A stretch of 64,000 bases of DNA from Epiperipatus broadwayi (Eukaryota; Onychophora; Udeonychophora; Euonychophora; Peripatidae): positions 7,499,845 through 7,563,844 of the forward strand of contig JAQFVV010000027.1 in assembly GCA_028023455.1 (NCBI GenBank). Reading direction: 5' to 3'. The notes under the pieces are model-generated. The model had not been told where the DNA came from, searched no databases, and was given only the letters and a program-made list of their open reading frames with translations. The position numbers and the translations under genes are program-made. This document shows positions 10,831-22,889 of this stretch, piece by piece. Position 1 is the stretch's first letter. Every line of letters starts with the position of its first letter.

Positions 10831-13800
10831 TACACTTGTGTATATATATATTCTAATCTCTAAAGTGTGATTCAATGAATCTAGATCTATACATGCAAAC
10901 GTGGACTATGCTCAGTGGTTGGTCAGTTATAAAAATTCAGCTGCAGAGATGTGCAGTTAAGATAAAGAAAAAAGTTAAAATCATAAAATAAATTATCATC
11001 AGTAAAATAAATATCTTGGGGAGAGAAACTGCAATCATTCCCTAATTAATAATTTAGAATAAAAATAACATTCTCCCTTTATTAAAAACACATTCTCTGA
11101 GCTATAAGTATTTGCACCTTTAAATAATAATGATAACTTCTCACATTTTTGTTAATGTTTCTAAAAAAATATCTATCACGTAAATTAATTGCCAATATGA
11201 TTTGAAAATACCTTTCTTATAGCACAATTGAAAATTAAACTCTTTTATGCTATACCACAACTGTAATTTTAATAATAATCGATCACTTCTTAAATAAAGA
11301 ATAATGATAATGATAATAATAATCTCAGGGTTTCTTTGTTTACTTTAATAAAATACTATACAGTACTGTGCTGTCACACATGACTGCCATTCTGGTAGGC
11401 TATGGAAAACATTCACTTTACTTCAAAATTAATGTGTCCTCATATATCATAACAACTACTATATTATTTAATGGGATGATAAATATGATCAACAATGACA
11501 TAAATAATTACATAAAATTTTGAATAATATAGCCTTTTTATCCAGAATCTCAGCCAGAATAATGGAAAGACAAGGGTGCTTTTTGTATCCTTCCATCGTC
11601 CATGACAACACAATAAATTAACTAAAACTAATTAATTCAACAATTTAACTAAATGCAACTGGAATAACGTGCAGTCTGGGTTAATAACTTAGAATTAAAT
11701 TTATTTTTACAATTAGATAATGTTTAGTCTGAAGTTTACAATTCCCATAAAATAATTATCATTGAAATAAAATGTTCAGATCTGCATAAGTTTGTTTATC
11801 TGGTATATTAAGATTTCGAAGGTTTGAAATTTCAGACTCAAGAAAATGTTTTGCAAATATTGTGCAAACACACTTATACTTGGCATATAAAAAAAAAATT
11901 CACCACAAGAATTGAAAAAGACTACAATTTATTACCAACACAAAACAAAATACACAAATTTATTAGATAATATAACATTGATACTACACATAAATTATCA
12001 CATTAATCTGTCCTCTATCAGGGTTTAAATTAAAATTATAAATTCATACATGTTTGAAGTCATGCTATTACACTGGATTAACTAGCTGAAATGTGCATCT
12101 GATTTACCAACACAATAATCTGTAATTTTAGTAAACTTTCTATAAGTTTCTTACCTTGAGTTATTGATTAACTATTTTTGTTTTTTTTATTTATTAATAT
12201 TATGATATGAAGTACGCAAAAATAATTACATATGATTTGTGTAATTTAATAAAATGAGTTCAATACAATCCTTTTAAAATATTAAATCTATTACTAATAA
12301 AGCTAACCAAGTTATGGTTTATAATTAGACAAATTATGATTAAGTATGGGTCATTTATCAGAAGTCCCACTCACTATTTCATGTTTAACTTAATGTCCAC
12401 ATAAATTATGATAAATATTTTAATTATAAATGTCTTAATTCAAACTAAGAATATTTCTTAACTATTAATAACACTAAATATTGCATTTGAATATTCCTTT
12501 AATAAATAAGCATTTTAAAATGTGCAATTTTAAATTAATTTTCTCCATTGGTTTGCTTGTGAGCTACCAGCAAGGCTCAGTAGCACAATACAGATATTGA
12601 CCTCAATTACTAAGGCCCTACTGATAATAAAGTGCACCTTGAGGAACTAACATCTCAAATCCAACATTTATCCTTGCTATAACTTTTAAACAGAGCATGA
12701 TAATCTACACCTTCTATGGTGAAAAGCTATATTTAATTTCATATGAGGAATGCAAAATAACAACTAATGTTTGCAGAGTAAAATACTACACTAAAGCATT
12801 TGGTGGTTTCTCGCTTATTTCTCAGGCATAAAAAGTGTATAGGTGTGGACTATATCTCACTACCTAAAGAAATGAACATGCACCAAATATAATCCTTTCT
12901 TGGGATTAAAACACCTTAAGTATATTAAATGTTATATAAACTCTTGATCATCCTCTTCATGAGAATCGATCACCTTGACTACCAAACATACCATAACATT
13001 ATATCAAAAACTAATCCCCTCATGGAAAATAAAGTATTTTGGGGAGAGCATTTTCATCCCACAAAATAAAATACATTATAAATATTAAAATATGCTGATA
13101 TTAAACATATACCAACTCTACACTTAGGCAAAATAGCCAATCACACTAATAATAATAAACTTATATTAAAATGTATACTTCAATCAATATCTGAAACCAA
13201 TTAATTAAAAATACAGAAATATATAATAAATTTAATTCTAATGAAGGAATATTCAACAGCAAGATATAGCAAAGAAGGTCAAAGTAAAATAAAGTGGATG
13301 ATCTATTAAAGAATAACTGTTACTAATTTACTTAATTAATACAATGTGAATTCTGTTGAAACTTTAAACAAAAAATATCTTGTTATAGCATTTTTTTTTT
13401 TTATAGTACCTCTGATAAATTTAAGTACAGTTTTACCGGTTACAAAAAAATATATAAAAACATTTTGTCATTAAGTACCTAAAATGCAAAGTTCATATAT
13501 CCAGTTGCATGTAATAAATCAGATATATTTATAGGTATTATTTCATATCAAATAAACACTTAATCCAAAATAATGATAGTACAATCTACCCTTGTCATTA
13601 TAAGATCTTTAAAATATTATGTAATAACCATAAACTTTAACATACATCAATATTATAGAATAAAATAAAATTTTACAAATTAGTTTTTCTTTTAAAAAAA
13701 ACATTAAATAAATAAATGCACATTAATTCATTAGCAAAACTATTTCTTTGTTGAGCTCTCTATCCAGGTGAAGAGTTTCCATCCGGTTACATTTTACAAA

Positions 13801-15371
13801 ACATTGAAAGTAATAAATGCATTTTTTTAATGAAAAGTTTTCTCTTCTTTGGCAATTATAATAATAAACAAGTAAAAAAAATAGTAGAAATAACGCTTAA
13901 TTCCCAATTGGATTATAATGATAAGATTTGGATCCTAAAGAAAATGAATATGATAATATTGATGATAAACATACACATTATTTAAAGACTATACGTATAG
14001 TTAGCTAGCTAAAACATTGAAGAAGATGCACACTTTTTCCTAGAGATTAGTATGATAACTGTAGTTGAATTATAGAATGGATGAAGTTATAAGAATTCCA
14101 ATTTTAGCACTTGACGTTCAAATAGTATTTTTTTTTCCTTTCAAAGAATGCACATGTACTTAATTTTCACATTTATTTCAAATAAGTCTTTTATTTTAAA
14201 AAAAAAAAATGCATGTATATAGTTTATTATTATTATTATTATTTTTCCTAGACAATTATTAGTGAAGCAAATATATTCCAATGTATAAAGTGTCTCCATT
14301 ATTTATAAAAACAGATGATATATTTTTAGAAAGTGCAGGGGAAATGTTTTTAATTCTTTTCTTTTTTTTTAATATTCCATTTACTTATTCCCCTTCTATA
14401 CCAGGAAAATATTAATAAAAAAGAACAAGTTATTAAATAATTAGTTTTAACTGGGAAAATATTTGTTTTCCTTAATTTAGATAAAACAAGAATTTGATTG
14501 ATATTTTTAGTTAATTTCTTCATTTTTTTTTAGCTTTGTTTAACAAATCTAACATTCATGCTGCAATAATTCCTAATGTAGAAAGTTTTAAATATTAGAA
14601 GATAGCCTGAAGATTCAGGATGTCTTCCCAAAATTGTTTACCCGTTTATTATGGATGAAATTTCAATTATATTACCAATTTACTTTTACAAAATTAAAAA
14701 AAAATAATAATGTTAAAAAACTTGGCACTGTTTTTCTCTAAAGGACAAAAGCTGACTATAAAAATAATTGACTTGAGCATTTATTGGTCGTTCTCTTAAC
14801 TCTAGCGACCTCTACCAAAAAAACATCATTTGATTATAACATAAACAAAAAAGATTGTATAGCTTATTAGAATCATGTGGTTTTCAATATTATTTAAAAT
14901 GTATTACAAAACAGTTTATTAAATGAAAATAATAAATACATTTAAACCAACAATAATTATCTATGATTCTAATTACACATAAAATTATTTTCTTCAAAAT
15001 GAATTTATCAGAAGTTACTTTTTTAAATCAATACGATCTTTAAAATTATTACTTAATTTACATTTATGATTTTTCTTCTTTCTATAACCATTTAAAAACT
15101 AACTAGTTTATTACATTTTTTTTAAATTATATTCACTTGCTCTTATATCAATATCCTGCTTAGATTATTCTATCATTTTAAAAACATGATATTGCACTGG
15201 GGAATATATTATTTATTTACACAAACCATGTCTAAGTAAAAAGGATAGCATACTTTATTAACCAAATATTATTTCTTTTATTTTTTTTTCTAAAGAATAA
15301 CATTAATTTTATGCATAATAATGCTAAATGAAACCAAGTGCCAAAAGCACTGGATTACAATATATATATAT
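10831..15371. other. Unassigned AT-rich DNA
   Basis: 4.5 kb with stops in all frames, many poly-A/T runs and short microsatellites (TTA/ATT at about 14227). No ORF, splice-supported exon, RNA gene or recognisable repeat was seen. It lies 3' of C1GALT1 in that gene's direction, so it is probably intergenic. Confidence 0.5.
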
Positions 15372-17301
15372 TGTAATGAGCACATACGCTGTTACATTAT
15401 TTTTTTTAAATTAAACATGAAAAATAAAAGTTCGCAAATAAAAACTTTTTTTTTAAGAATTAAAAATTAAAAATCATCTAAACCCTAATATATAATATCG
15501 CAGAGATGAAAAATTATTAAACGAAAACTATTAAAAAGAAAAAAGGTATTTTAAAACTAAATTTTCAGTAAAGATTTAAAGATAAAAATATATCTAAGTT
15601 TGTACAATAAATTAATTAATGTTATTGTAAAATGGAAATGATTATTTTAATTAGTCCAAGTGAACTAGCCCTTGGGCATTTCAAAATATATAAGAAAAGG
15701 TCAGATAGGAGAGAAAATACAATAGAAACTAATAGCCAATAAAAGAAATCTCTCAGGAAATGAACCAGAACAAAAAGATCATCATCGTCATGACGTAATG
15801 TCAACTGGATCCTAAAGTTTATTATAAAAGGAAAGAGATGTGAATTAGAGGATAGATATGTTAAGTCAGAGAGAGTTGGAGGACAAGGGATTGAAAGACA
15901 CACTTTCAATTCCTTCGGTTGTTCTAAAAAAAAATGAACATCATTTTCCCATATTGTGGACTATAAGACATCTGGGCCCGGCAATTAAATATCAGCTACA
16001 ATAAAAGACCAATGACTAACTGGATACAAATCTTTTCAGGACAGTGTGGGAATTCACATTCAAAATTACCAGCAACTACAAAATATGGACCTTTTAAAAC
16101 CATAAGAACTTTAGAAAATTTGTGAACATTAAATATAAAACTTTCCCAGTATTTAAATTATAGCAATAGCATTGCCTATCTGACCAAACTAAATTATTAT
16201 TAATTATTTTATTGAATATATTATTTGTTTGTTAAATCATTTCCATTAATTTATTTTACGTTCTTTTAAATTTTTGTTATTTTTTATTATTAAACAACTT
16301 GTAATAAATGTTAAATTTAAGTCGGGCATGAATGGTTGCATAGATTTATAAAGTTATATTAGTTTAATTAAGGGAAGGTTAATCTTGGGTTATTTGTTTC
16401 GTAGTTAAATTGGGTTAATCAATGGGATATATTGGTGTAATTAGTAAATATAGTATGAGGTCCACTATGGGCAGGATCATGATATGCTGCACTTGGGTGA
16501 AATAAGCCTATTTTTTATTGACCATCGGAGACAGATGGTATTTCCTGTTCTGTGAATCACCCTTTTTGCCTATTAAATGGGATTGTAAGTCAGCAAAAAG
16601 GACCACAATCCCTTCCTATGGAGTTTTCTTTTTTTATTGTTCTTCTTGCCAGACAGATGTAACATTCCTGTACTGGATGAGAAACAATTTCTTCTCTTAA
16701 CCATGTTGTTCAGATGTGCATTCCTGATGGTGTGGTATTTGTGCTGTCGTATTCATGCTGCATTGAATGCATCGATATATCAGATAGATTGGTGTTGGTT
16801 TGACTGAGAACTTTTGGCCTAAGATTAAATAATGGATAGAATATTTTCTTTTCAAATGCAATCTATGTAGTCTATTCATACTCGGCACTCTAATAAATAT
16901 TAAACTCATCTGTGCGAACTTTTAAATAAACGGTTAAATTGTAAATTAAAATCTAAAGTAAAATAAGTTATAATGTTTTGTAAAAAATAAAAGTTAGACT
17001 AAAATAATGCTGCTACATTTTATATATATTAAATAAATGTTTGTGTGTGTTATTACTGGCAGTGTCTTCTTTTATTTTGTTAATATTGAAAATATTTTTA
17101 GATAAGAATTCATATTTTATAAATCTCTACTGCTCTGCTGAGCTAGTGGCATTCGGGCTGATGGTTTAAATATAAAATAAAGTGGAATCTTAACAGCGCA
17201 TATCTGCCTACTCTATAAATTTTCTAGGTTCAAGTAGCCTAGTGGCACTCTGTAGTGTAGATACAGTAAGAATAATGATCTCAAGAAATCCCAATCGTTA
17301 T
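15372..17301 (+). repeat. Unclassified 2 kb repeat, copy C
   Basis: Third copy of the repeat at 1155-3321. It starts with the palindrome TGTAATGAG...CTGTTACA (15372-15396), contains TATTATAAAAGGAAAG at about 15826 (read in the plus direction), and ends near CGTTAT at 17301. It is flanked by (TA)n on both sides (15361-15371; 17302-17315). The three copies share internal sequence such as CAGATAGGAGAGA and TTGGCCTAAG but carry independent indels. The open frames at 15622-15909 (minus) and 16518-16700 (plus) look non-coding. Confidence 0.65.
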
Positions 17302-19230
17302 AATATATATATATGGAAGTGCAAAGGATTGGTTTTTAATTTTATTGCAAAAATGTGGCTGGAGTTTTTTTGTTATTGAACTTGGATTGAAATACAAATC
17401 ACATCTAAACACTAAAGAGTGAATTAAATAAAAATAGGTACTCTAAAGCTGGAGAAGAGTTTACTCACTCCATCTGGTCTTTCCATCCCTCATCCCCCTC
17501 TCTTTACTGTTAATGTTTGAGGCTGATTAGGACTTAATGGTATATGTAATCAGACTTTTGTATAGGCATTTGAAGAAAAAATGTTAGGTAGTTCCTTCCT
17601 CTTTGTGGCTGAGTAGGCAAGTTGAGTCTATACTGGCAGAAAACATTTTTAGTTAAGAATCTCTTGATAAGGAAATCAAGGTTAAGTATGCGAATTTATA
17701 TTTTTGGATAATCTTTGTGCAGTGAAGATGAGGTTGGAGTATTAATTGTTAGCAAAATTATAAGCTTCCCAGTAATTATTAGTTGATAGAGTATGTTGCT
17801 TGAACATGGAGTATGTGGAAAATGTATTGAAAAGGTACTCAGCTACTTTGTCCACATAAGCTGACTTATCTTTTTGTTTTCAATATCAACAAGAAACTTA
17901 TATTGAGTGGAATTTTGTCAATGATTAAAGTATTCTGTATAAAGTTACTTTCAGAATCAAAAATGTTTTAATACTCATTTAATTACCAGGTTTAAGAAAA
18001 TTCTCAAATAAAAACCTTCCATTTTATTTTAATTGTATGACTTTACAGTCTGCACAATTTTTTATTATAATCCAATCAAAAAAGTAGGAAAAATAAATAT
18101 AAAAGACTTCACAAGCATAAAAACTTACAAGTATTTAAAAAATGACTAATAATGGAATAGTTTTTAGAAAATATAATGCACTACAGGTAAATCCTGTATC
18201 AATGTTTTCACTATTTATTATACCCCTCCTGAAGGACCAATCATTCAAATATTCTATTTAGTAATCAAAACTAAATGGTAGTTATCAATTCATGATTAAT
18301 GGACCATCTAGAAAAAGAAACAATATACTTTGCATTGATCACCCAGACTTATGTAATTGGTTCTGAAAAAAAATATAGAGGGCACCATTGTCTAACAGAT
18401 TGGAGAATTATGCAATATTTATTTGTGACATTAAAAACGTAAATATTTTAAAATTGTGGAATATAACATGTTTACATTTTAATTATTTTTGTTTTATTTG
18501 TGCATTTGCCTAATTTTTTTTATTGCTAATATTTTTCATTTTTAGATGTTTTGCAGAATTCAAGATTGAGAAAGAAGTTAAATCAAAGAAGTTTGAATAA
18601 ATATTTCTGATTCATTTCTTGATAGTTAGAACTGAGAGTCATTATGACAGATAAATTGATAATAGGATATTCTAAAAATGGACATAATTTTAGCTAATGG
18701 GAAAAGGAAAATCTTATCAGTGAACCAAAGTAGGACTAAGAATTTGGTAAGTCACATTGAAGAGATTTAATGTATTACATTCTTTTTTATCTTATATCTT
18801 TTATGTACTGATAGAACATGATTATCTTCTTATATGCCAGAAATTCGAATTTTTGGCAGTTAGGAAAGTGGATAGGCAAAAGAAAGTCCAAAGGAAATTG
18901 CGGCTCAGATCAAAACTGTTTGATTGATTGAGTAAAAATTAAAATAAGCATTGCTGCAGTGATAAATGAAAGATGGATTTCTTTCAAATGAGCATAGACC
19001 AGTTCTATTTGTCAATAAGAAGCTCATCATGTTAAATTATGATTAGTCACCATAGCAATATGGTAATCAGCTTTCCTAAAGAAAATAATATGCATTTTTA
19101 TCAACTGCCAATATCTACTATCACACTTATATTTTCATAAAACAAAAAAATCAAATCTCTTACTAATAACAGAAAATAAATATGGACTTTGAAAGAAAGT
19201 GATTAGAAATTCAGACATTAAAATTCATAA
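17302..19230. other. Unassigned DNA
   Basis: After a (TA)n tract the sequence is AT-rich with no gene, no repeat similarity that I could detect, and no long open frame. Confidence 0.45.
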
Positions 19231-19958
19231 TGTTCTTTTCATTCAGTCCAATCAAAAATTCTTCTTTTTAAAAAACTTTATTTCTTTTCATAAACCATAT
19301 ATACATTCTCACATCTTTAAAACCAACGTTTCAACCATTTTTTTTTTTGGAGTCATTTTCACAGATCTATAAAAATAAATATTTACATCACTATTATTAC
19401 AAATATATAAAAATGTATATACCCTTATCATAAAAAGCAATAACATTTCCCTTTCACCTATCAATACATCTCTTTTTATATATATATTCCATTATATAAT
19501 TTTCAATTACTTACTTCTTTTTTTCTCTCCAAACTTTTTTCTTTTCACTTACACCTTTCTTTATACATAAAAAATGCATCAATAATTTTCTTTCTTTTTG
19601 TCCTTTTTATGCATAAAGGAATGTGTATGTAAAAAAGAAAAAAGTTTGGAGAGAGAAAAAAAGTAAATGTAAATTATATAATGCAATATATATGTAAAAA
19701 GAGATGTATTGATAGATGACAGAGAAATGCTATTGTTTTTTATGAAAAAGGCATATATATTTTTATATATTAATTTTTATATATTTGTAGTAATAGTGAT
19801 ATAAATACATATGTTTATAGATCCTTGAAAATGACTACAGAAAAAGTGGACAAAATGTTGGTGTTAAATATGTGAATATGTATGGTTTGAGAAGAAGAAA
19901 TAGTTTTTAAAAAGAAAAGAAGAGTATACATTTATGATTGGAATCAATGAAAAGAACA
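19231..19958. mobile_element. Foldback element with about 340 bp arms
   Basis: A long imperfect inverted repeat. The left outer end, TGTTCTTTTCATT (19231), pairs with AATGAAAAGAACA (19946-19958). Inner matches include TTTCTCTCCAAACTTTTTTC against GAAAAAAGTTTGGAGAGAGA and ATCAATACATCTCTTTTT against AAAAAGAGATGTATTGAT. The centre is at about 19590. It has no coding capacity. The shape fits a non-autonomous foldback or MITE, or an inverted duplication. Confidence 0.7.
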
Positions 19959-20257
19959 CTATAGTTTATAAAACATATATATGTTTAAAAAAAGGAGGTT
20001 TCTTATTGCGGTTGTTAAAAAGTTTGTTAACAGCAATGATATTAAGTTAAATATACATTAAAATTTCAAAATAAACAACACAACAACAAAAAAAGGAAAA
20101 CAATCAACACAATAATGATCACTAGAATACGTTTGTAAATGAATGCAGGCACTCAGATTACAGACGAAAAAAATAAAATATATCTAAGTGTCCATCTGAA
20201 AGAAACAACTATATACTTTTCAGAAATCATTTCTTATATAGTTTTGAATTGAAACTG

Positions 20258-21403
20258 TAGAGGGTTAACATATGGTAATGATGCATTATGTGTTAGTAAA
20301 GAAGTATTAAATTACTTAGAAAAAGTTCAAATGGAAGTAGGAAGACGTGCATTGGATGCAGAAGTATGGACAACAAGGGAGGCAATTCAAGGAGAAATGG
20401 GATGGTCAAGTTTTCATATGAGAGATGCAAAAAGTAAAATGAAAATGTTTTTTAGATTGCAGTTTATGGACAATAAAAAAAATAGCCAAAATAGTATTTA
20501 GTTGGGTTATGAGTAAAGGGAAGGTAACAAGATGGGTGAGAAAGGTAATGCAGTATGCAAAAGATTTGGATAAAAAAATTTATATCAGTATATTTGTACA
20601 AAAGATGAGATGATTGTGTTAGAGGGATTGTTGAGTGTTGTAGTGGTAAGGAATGGGATAAAAGAATAGATTTATTAATAAAGACCAGGGAGTTAGACAG
20701 ATGGAGAACTAGTATGGAGAGTAGAAAGAGCTTAAATATGTATAGAAATAAACAGAATATTGGTTGTAAGTTTTTTTTTTATAATATTAAAAAAAAAGGT
20801 TTTTTTTTTTTAAGCCTTAAAAGAACTTTTTTAACAAAAGAAAATATATAGGGGAGGGGGAAAATGGGGGTCATTTTTTTTAAATATTATGAGGAAAAAA
20901 AAAAAAAAAATAATACATTTAATTGAATGTAAATGCTTGAAAACAGAAAGGGCACATATAATGAAGTTATGAAACAATAAATATGAAAAAAAGTGATTAT
21001 ACAGAAAATAGATTGTTGGATTTTATGTTGGATTTGAGAAAAGATAAGCGGGATTTAGATATAAAGGCCGTAGAGTTGGCAAAGATTATGTTGTGGAAAT
21101 GGGATGGAGCAGAATATGGGAAAACTTAGACTGGGGAATGAAAAATAAAGTGGCTAACAGGTTTCTCTGGGCATAGTTGTTGAGAGATTCTTGACTCCAT
21201 TTAAGGAGAAGCTATAGTACATCACATCACATGTTGATGAAGTTGACAAAGATTATGTTGTGGAAATGGGATGGAGCAGGATATGGGAAAACTTAGGGTA
21301 GGGAATTGAAATGGAAGATATAGTGGCTAACATGTTTCTCTGGGCATTTTTGCTGAGAGATTCCTGACTTTGTATAAGAAGTCACAGTACATCACATCAC
21401 ATG
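20258..21403 (+). mobile_element. LINE-A 3' fragment with duplicated 3' end
   Basis: 5'-truncated copy of the LINE family also found at 22890-27655 and 40263-46445. It starts at the shared AGGGTTAACATATGGTAATG and runs through the region C-terminal to the RT palm to the 3' terminus, which ends in ACATCACATCACAT instead of poly-A. An internal segment at about 20770-20930 is low complexity. The last 165 bp occur twice in tandem (about 21066-21235 and 21239-21403). Many stops show it is inactive. Confidence 0.65.
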
Positions 21404-22242
21404 TTACCTTTATGTTTGATTTTAGAAATTTTGACAAGAAATATTTATTTTTCTTCATTTTATTTATGCTTATTTTTTTACATTTTATTTTCAATAAATA
21501 CAATGAATAAAAAAATGAGATAAATTTTATATATATATAAACAAATTAAAGCTTACATTCGTAAATAATTGTAATACATTCAAGATCATATGATGTAATT
21601 TTGAGTAGCTCAAATGCTAGAGTTAAAAAACAAAATGCTCTTTTTCAACCCACAAAGGGCAAAAAAAGGTGACTTGGGTGTTAATACTTTTCATGCTATC
21701 CTATATGAATGACATTAGTTGATCTTGTTTATATTAACCAGGCATGGTCAACCCTGTGATCTGTAAACCACATGTACTTTTTATATGACACACTTAGTTC
21801 ATAATTATATAAAAGCTTAATAATTGCTATTTAAATTTTATAGCTTTCAGTTTCGAAATTTCTTTTTTGTTTGTTTGTTTTACAAAATTTAGATTCTATA
21901 GGATATTTTGAGTTTGAAATACTTTGTATTAAATACAATATGTGATTTTTTTTATTTTATTGGTGTGGGCTGAGAAATATTTCAGATGCTGCTATTTTTA
22001 AAGTTGTCCATGCTTGTTACTACTGCTAGCAGTTTGTAATTTACGAATTGTGAAGAATGATCTCCTCAGTTACAAAATGTTCGTTTGGGCTCACAAAGAT
22101 GTTATTTGTAAAATAGCTGCAGACACACTAATTGAGTTAAATATATAATTAATTCTCATAGTTTTAATAAGATTGTCTTTCAAAACAATGAAATGAGAAT
22201 CATGTTTCGGCCTGAGTAAAGTTGTACAGATAATTGTCTTGT
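21404..22242 (-). other. Putative 3' UTR and flank of C1GALT1
   Basis: This lies directly downstream of the C1GALT1 stop codon in the direction of transcription. It is non-coding and contains AATAAA-type signals on the minus strand (for example within the TTTTATTTTATT run at about 21950). I cannot define the transcript end. Confidence 0.35.
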
Positions 22243-22443
22243 TTATACTTCCTTAGATGATGTTTCATTTTCTAAAATTCGATTATCATAGACATCAGTC
22301 AGATTAACAAGCCAAGGGTCCTGTCTGGAAGAGAAGTTTACACCAAATGGCCTCAAGTTGTAAATAAGGTAATCGAGCACTTTCATGTCTTCTGGTTTGA
22401 CGTAATGGAAGGATATGGCCAAATTACTACAGCAGTCACGGCC
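22243..22443 (-). CDS. C1GALT1: C1GALT1 terminal coding exon
   Basis: On the minus strand a T-rich tract plus AG (acceptor, bases 22445-22444) precedes an exon beginning GGC CGT GAC TGC TGT. It encodes 66 residues, starting [20 protein letters not shown], followed by the hydrophobic [12 protein letters not shown] block and ending in a polar tail before TAA (22243-22245). The CCS..AISFHYV block and the YLIY.LRP block are hallmarks of the C-terminus of core 1 beta-1,3-galactosyltransferases; the paired cysteines are conserved in the family. The exon follows the upstream exon in phase 0, matching donor phase and protein alignment without missing residues. The enzyme adds galactose to GalNAc-Ser/Thr in the Golgi lumen to make core 1 O-glycans. 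A close paralogue cannot be excluded. Confidence 0.9.
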   Translation of the reverse strand, partial: GRDCCSNLAISFHYVKPEDMKVLDYLIYNLRPFGVNFSSRQDPWLVNLTDVYDNRILENETSSKEV

Positions 22444-22889
22444 CTATAAAATAAAAGTATCGTTAGACAAATTTTATAAAGCATTATATAGCTACTAAAA
22501 AAAAGTGTTTTGTGATATCAAAGAGTCACTTGATTAATACCAGTAATATTTGCTATTACTTTTTTGAAAAATGTAAAATTGTAAAGAATGGTTTTTATTC
22601 CCACGAATACACTATAATTTTTTTCAAAATTGCAATAAATATTTTTTTTAGCTTTTATAGTATTCTTGATAATACGAAATCAAAAATAAAAGAATGGGCT
22701 TTTTATTTAATATTTTAAAAATATTTCATCCCACACTTTTATTTTTGGTCGTATAGGGTGAAGCTGAATAATATTTTTTTTTACTTTGTAATACACTTAT
22801 GTGAATAAAAGGGATTTAAATTTATATATATAAATTTGAGTTTTATATAATTCCAGAAATTAGGAATGAAAAGGTTTAGTTACAATTAC

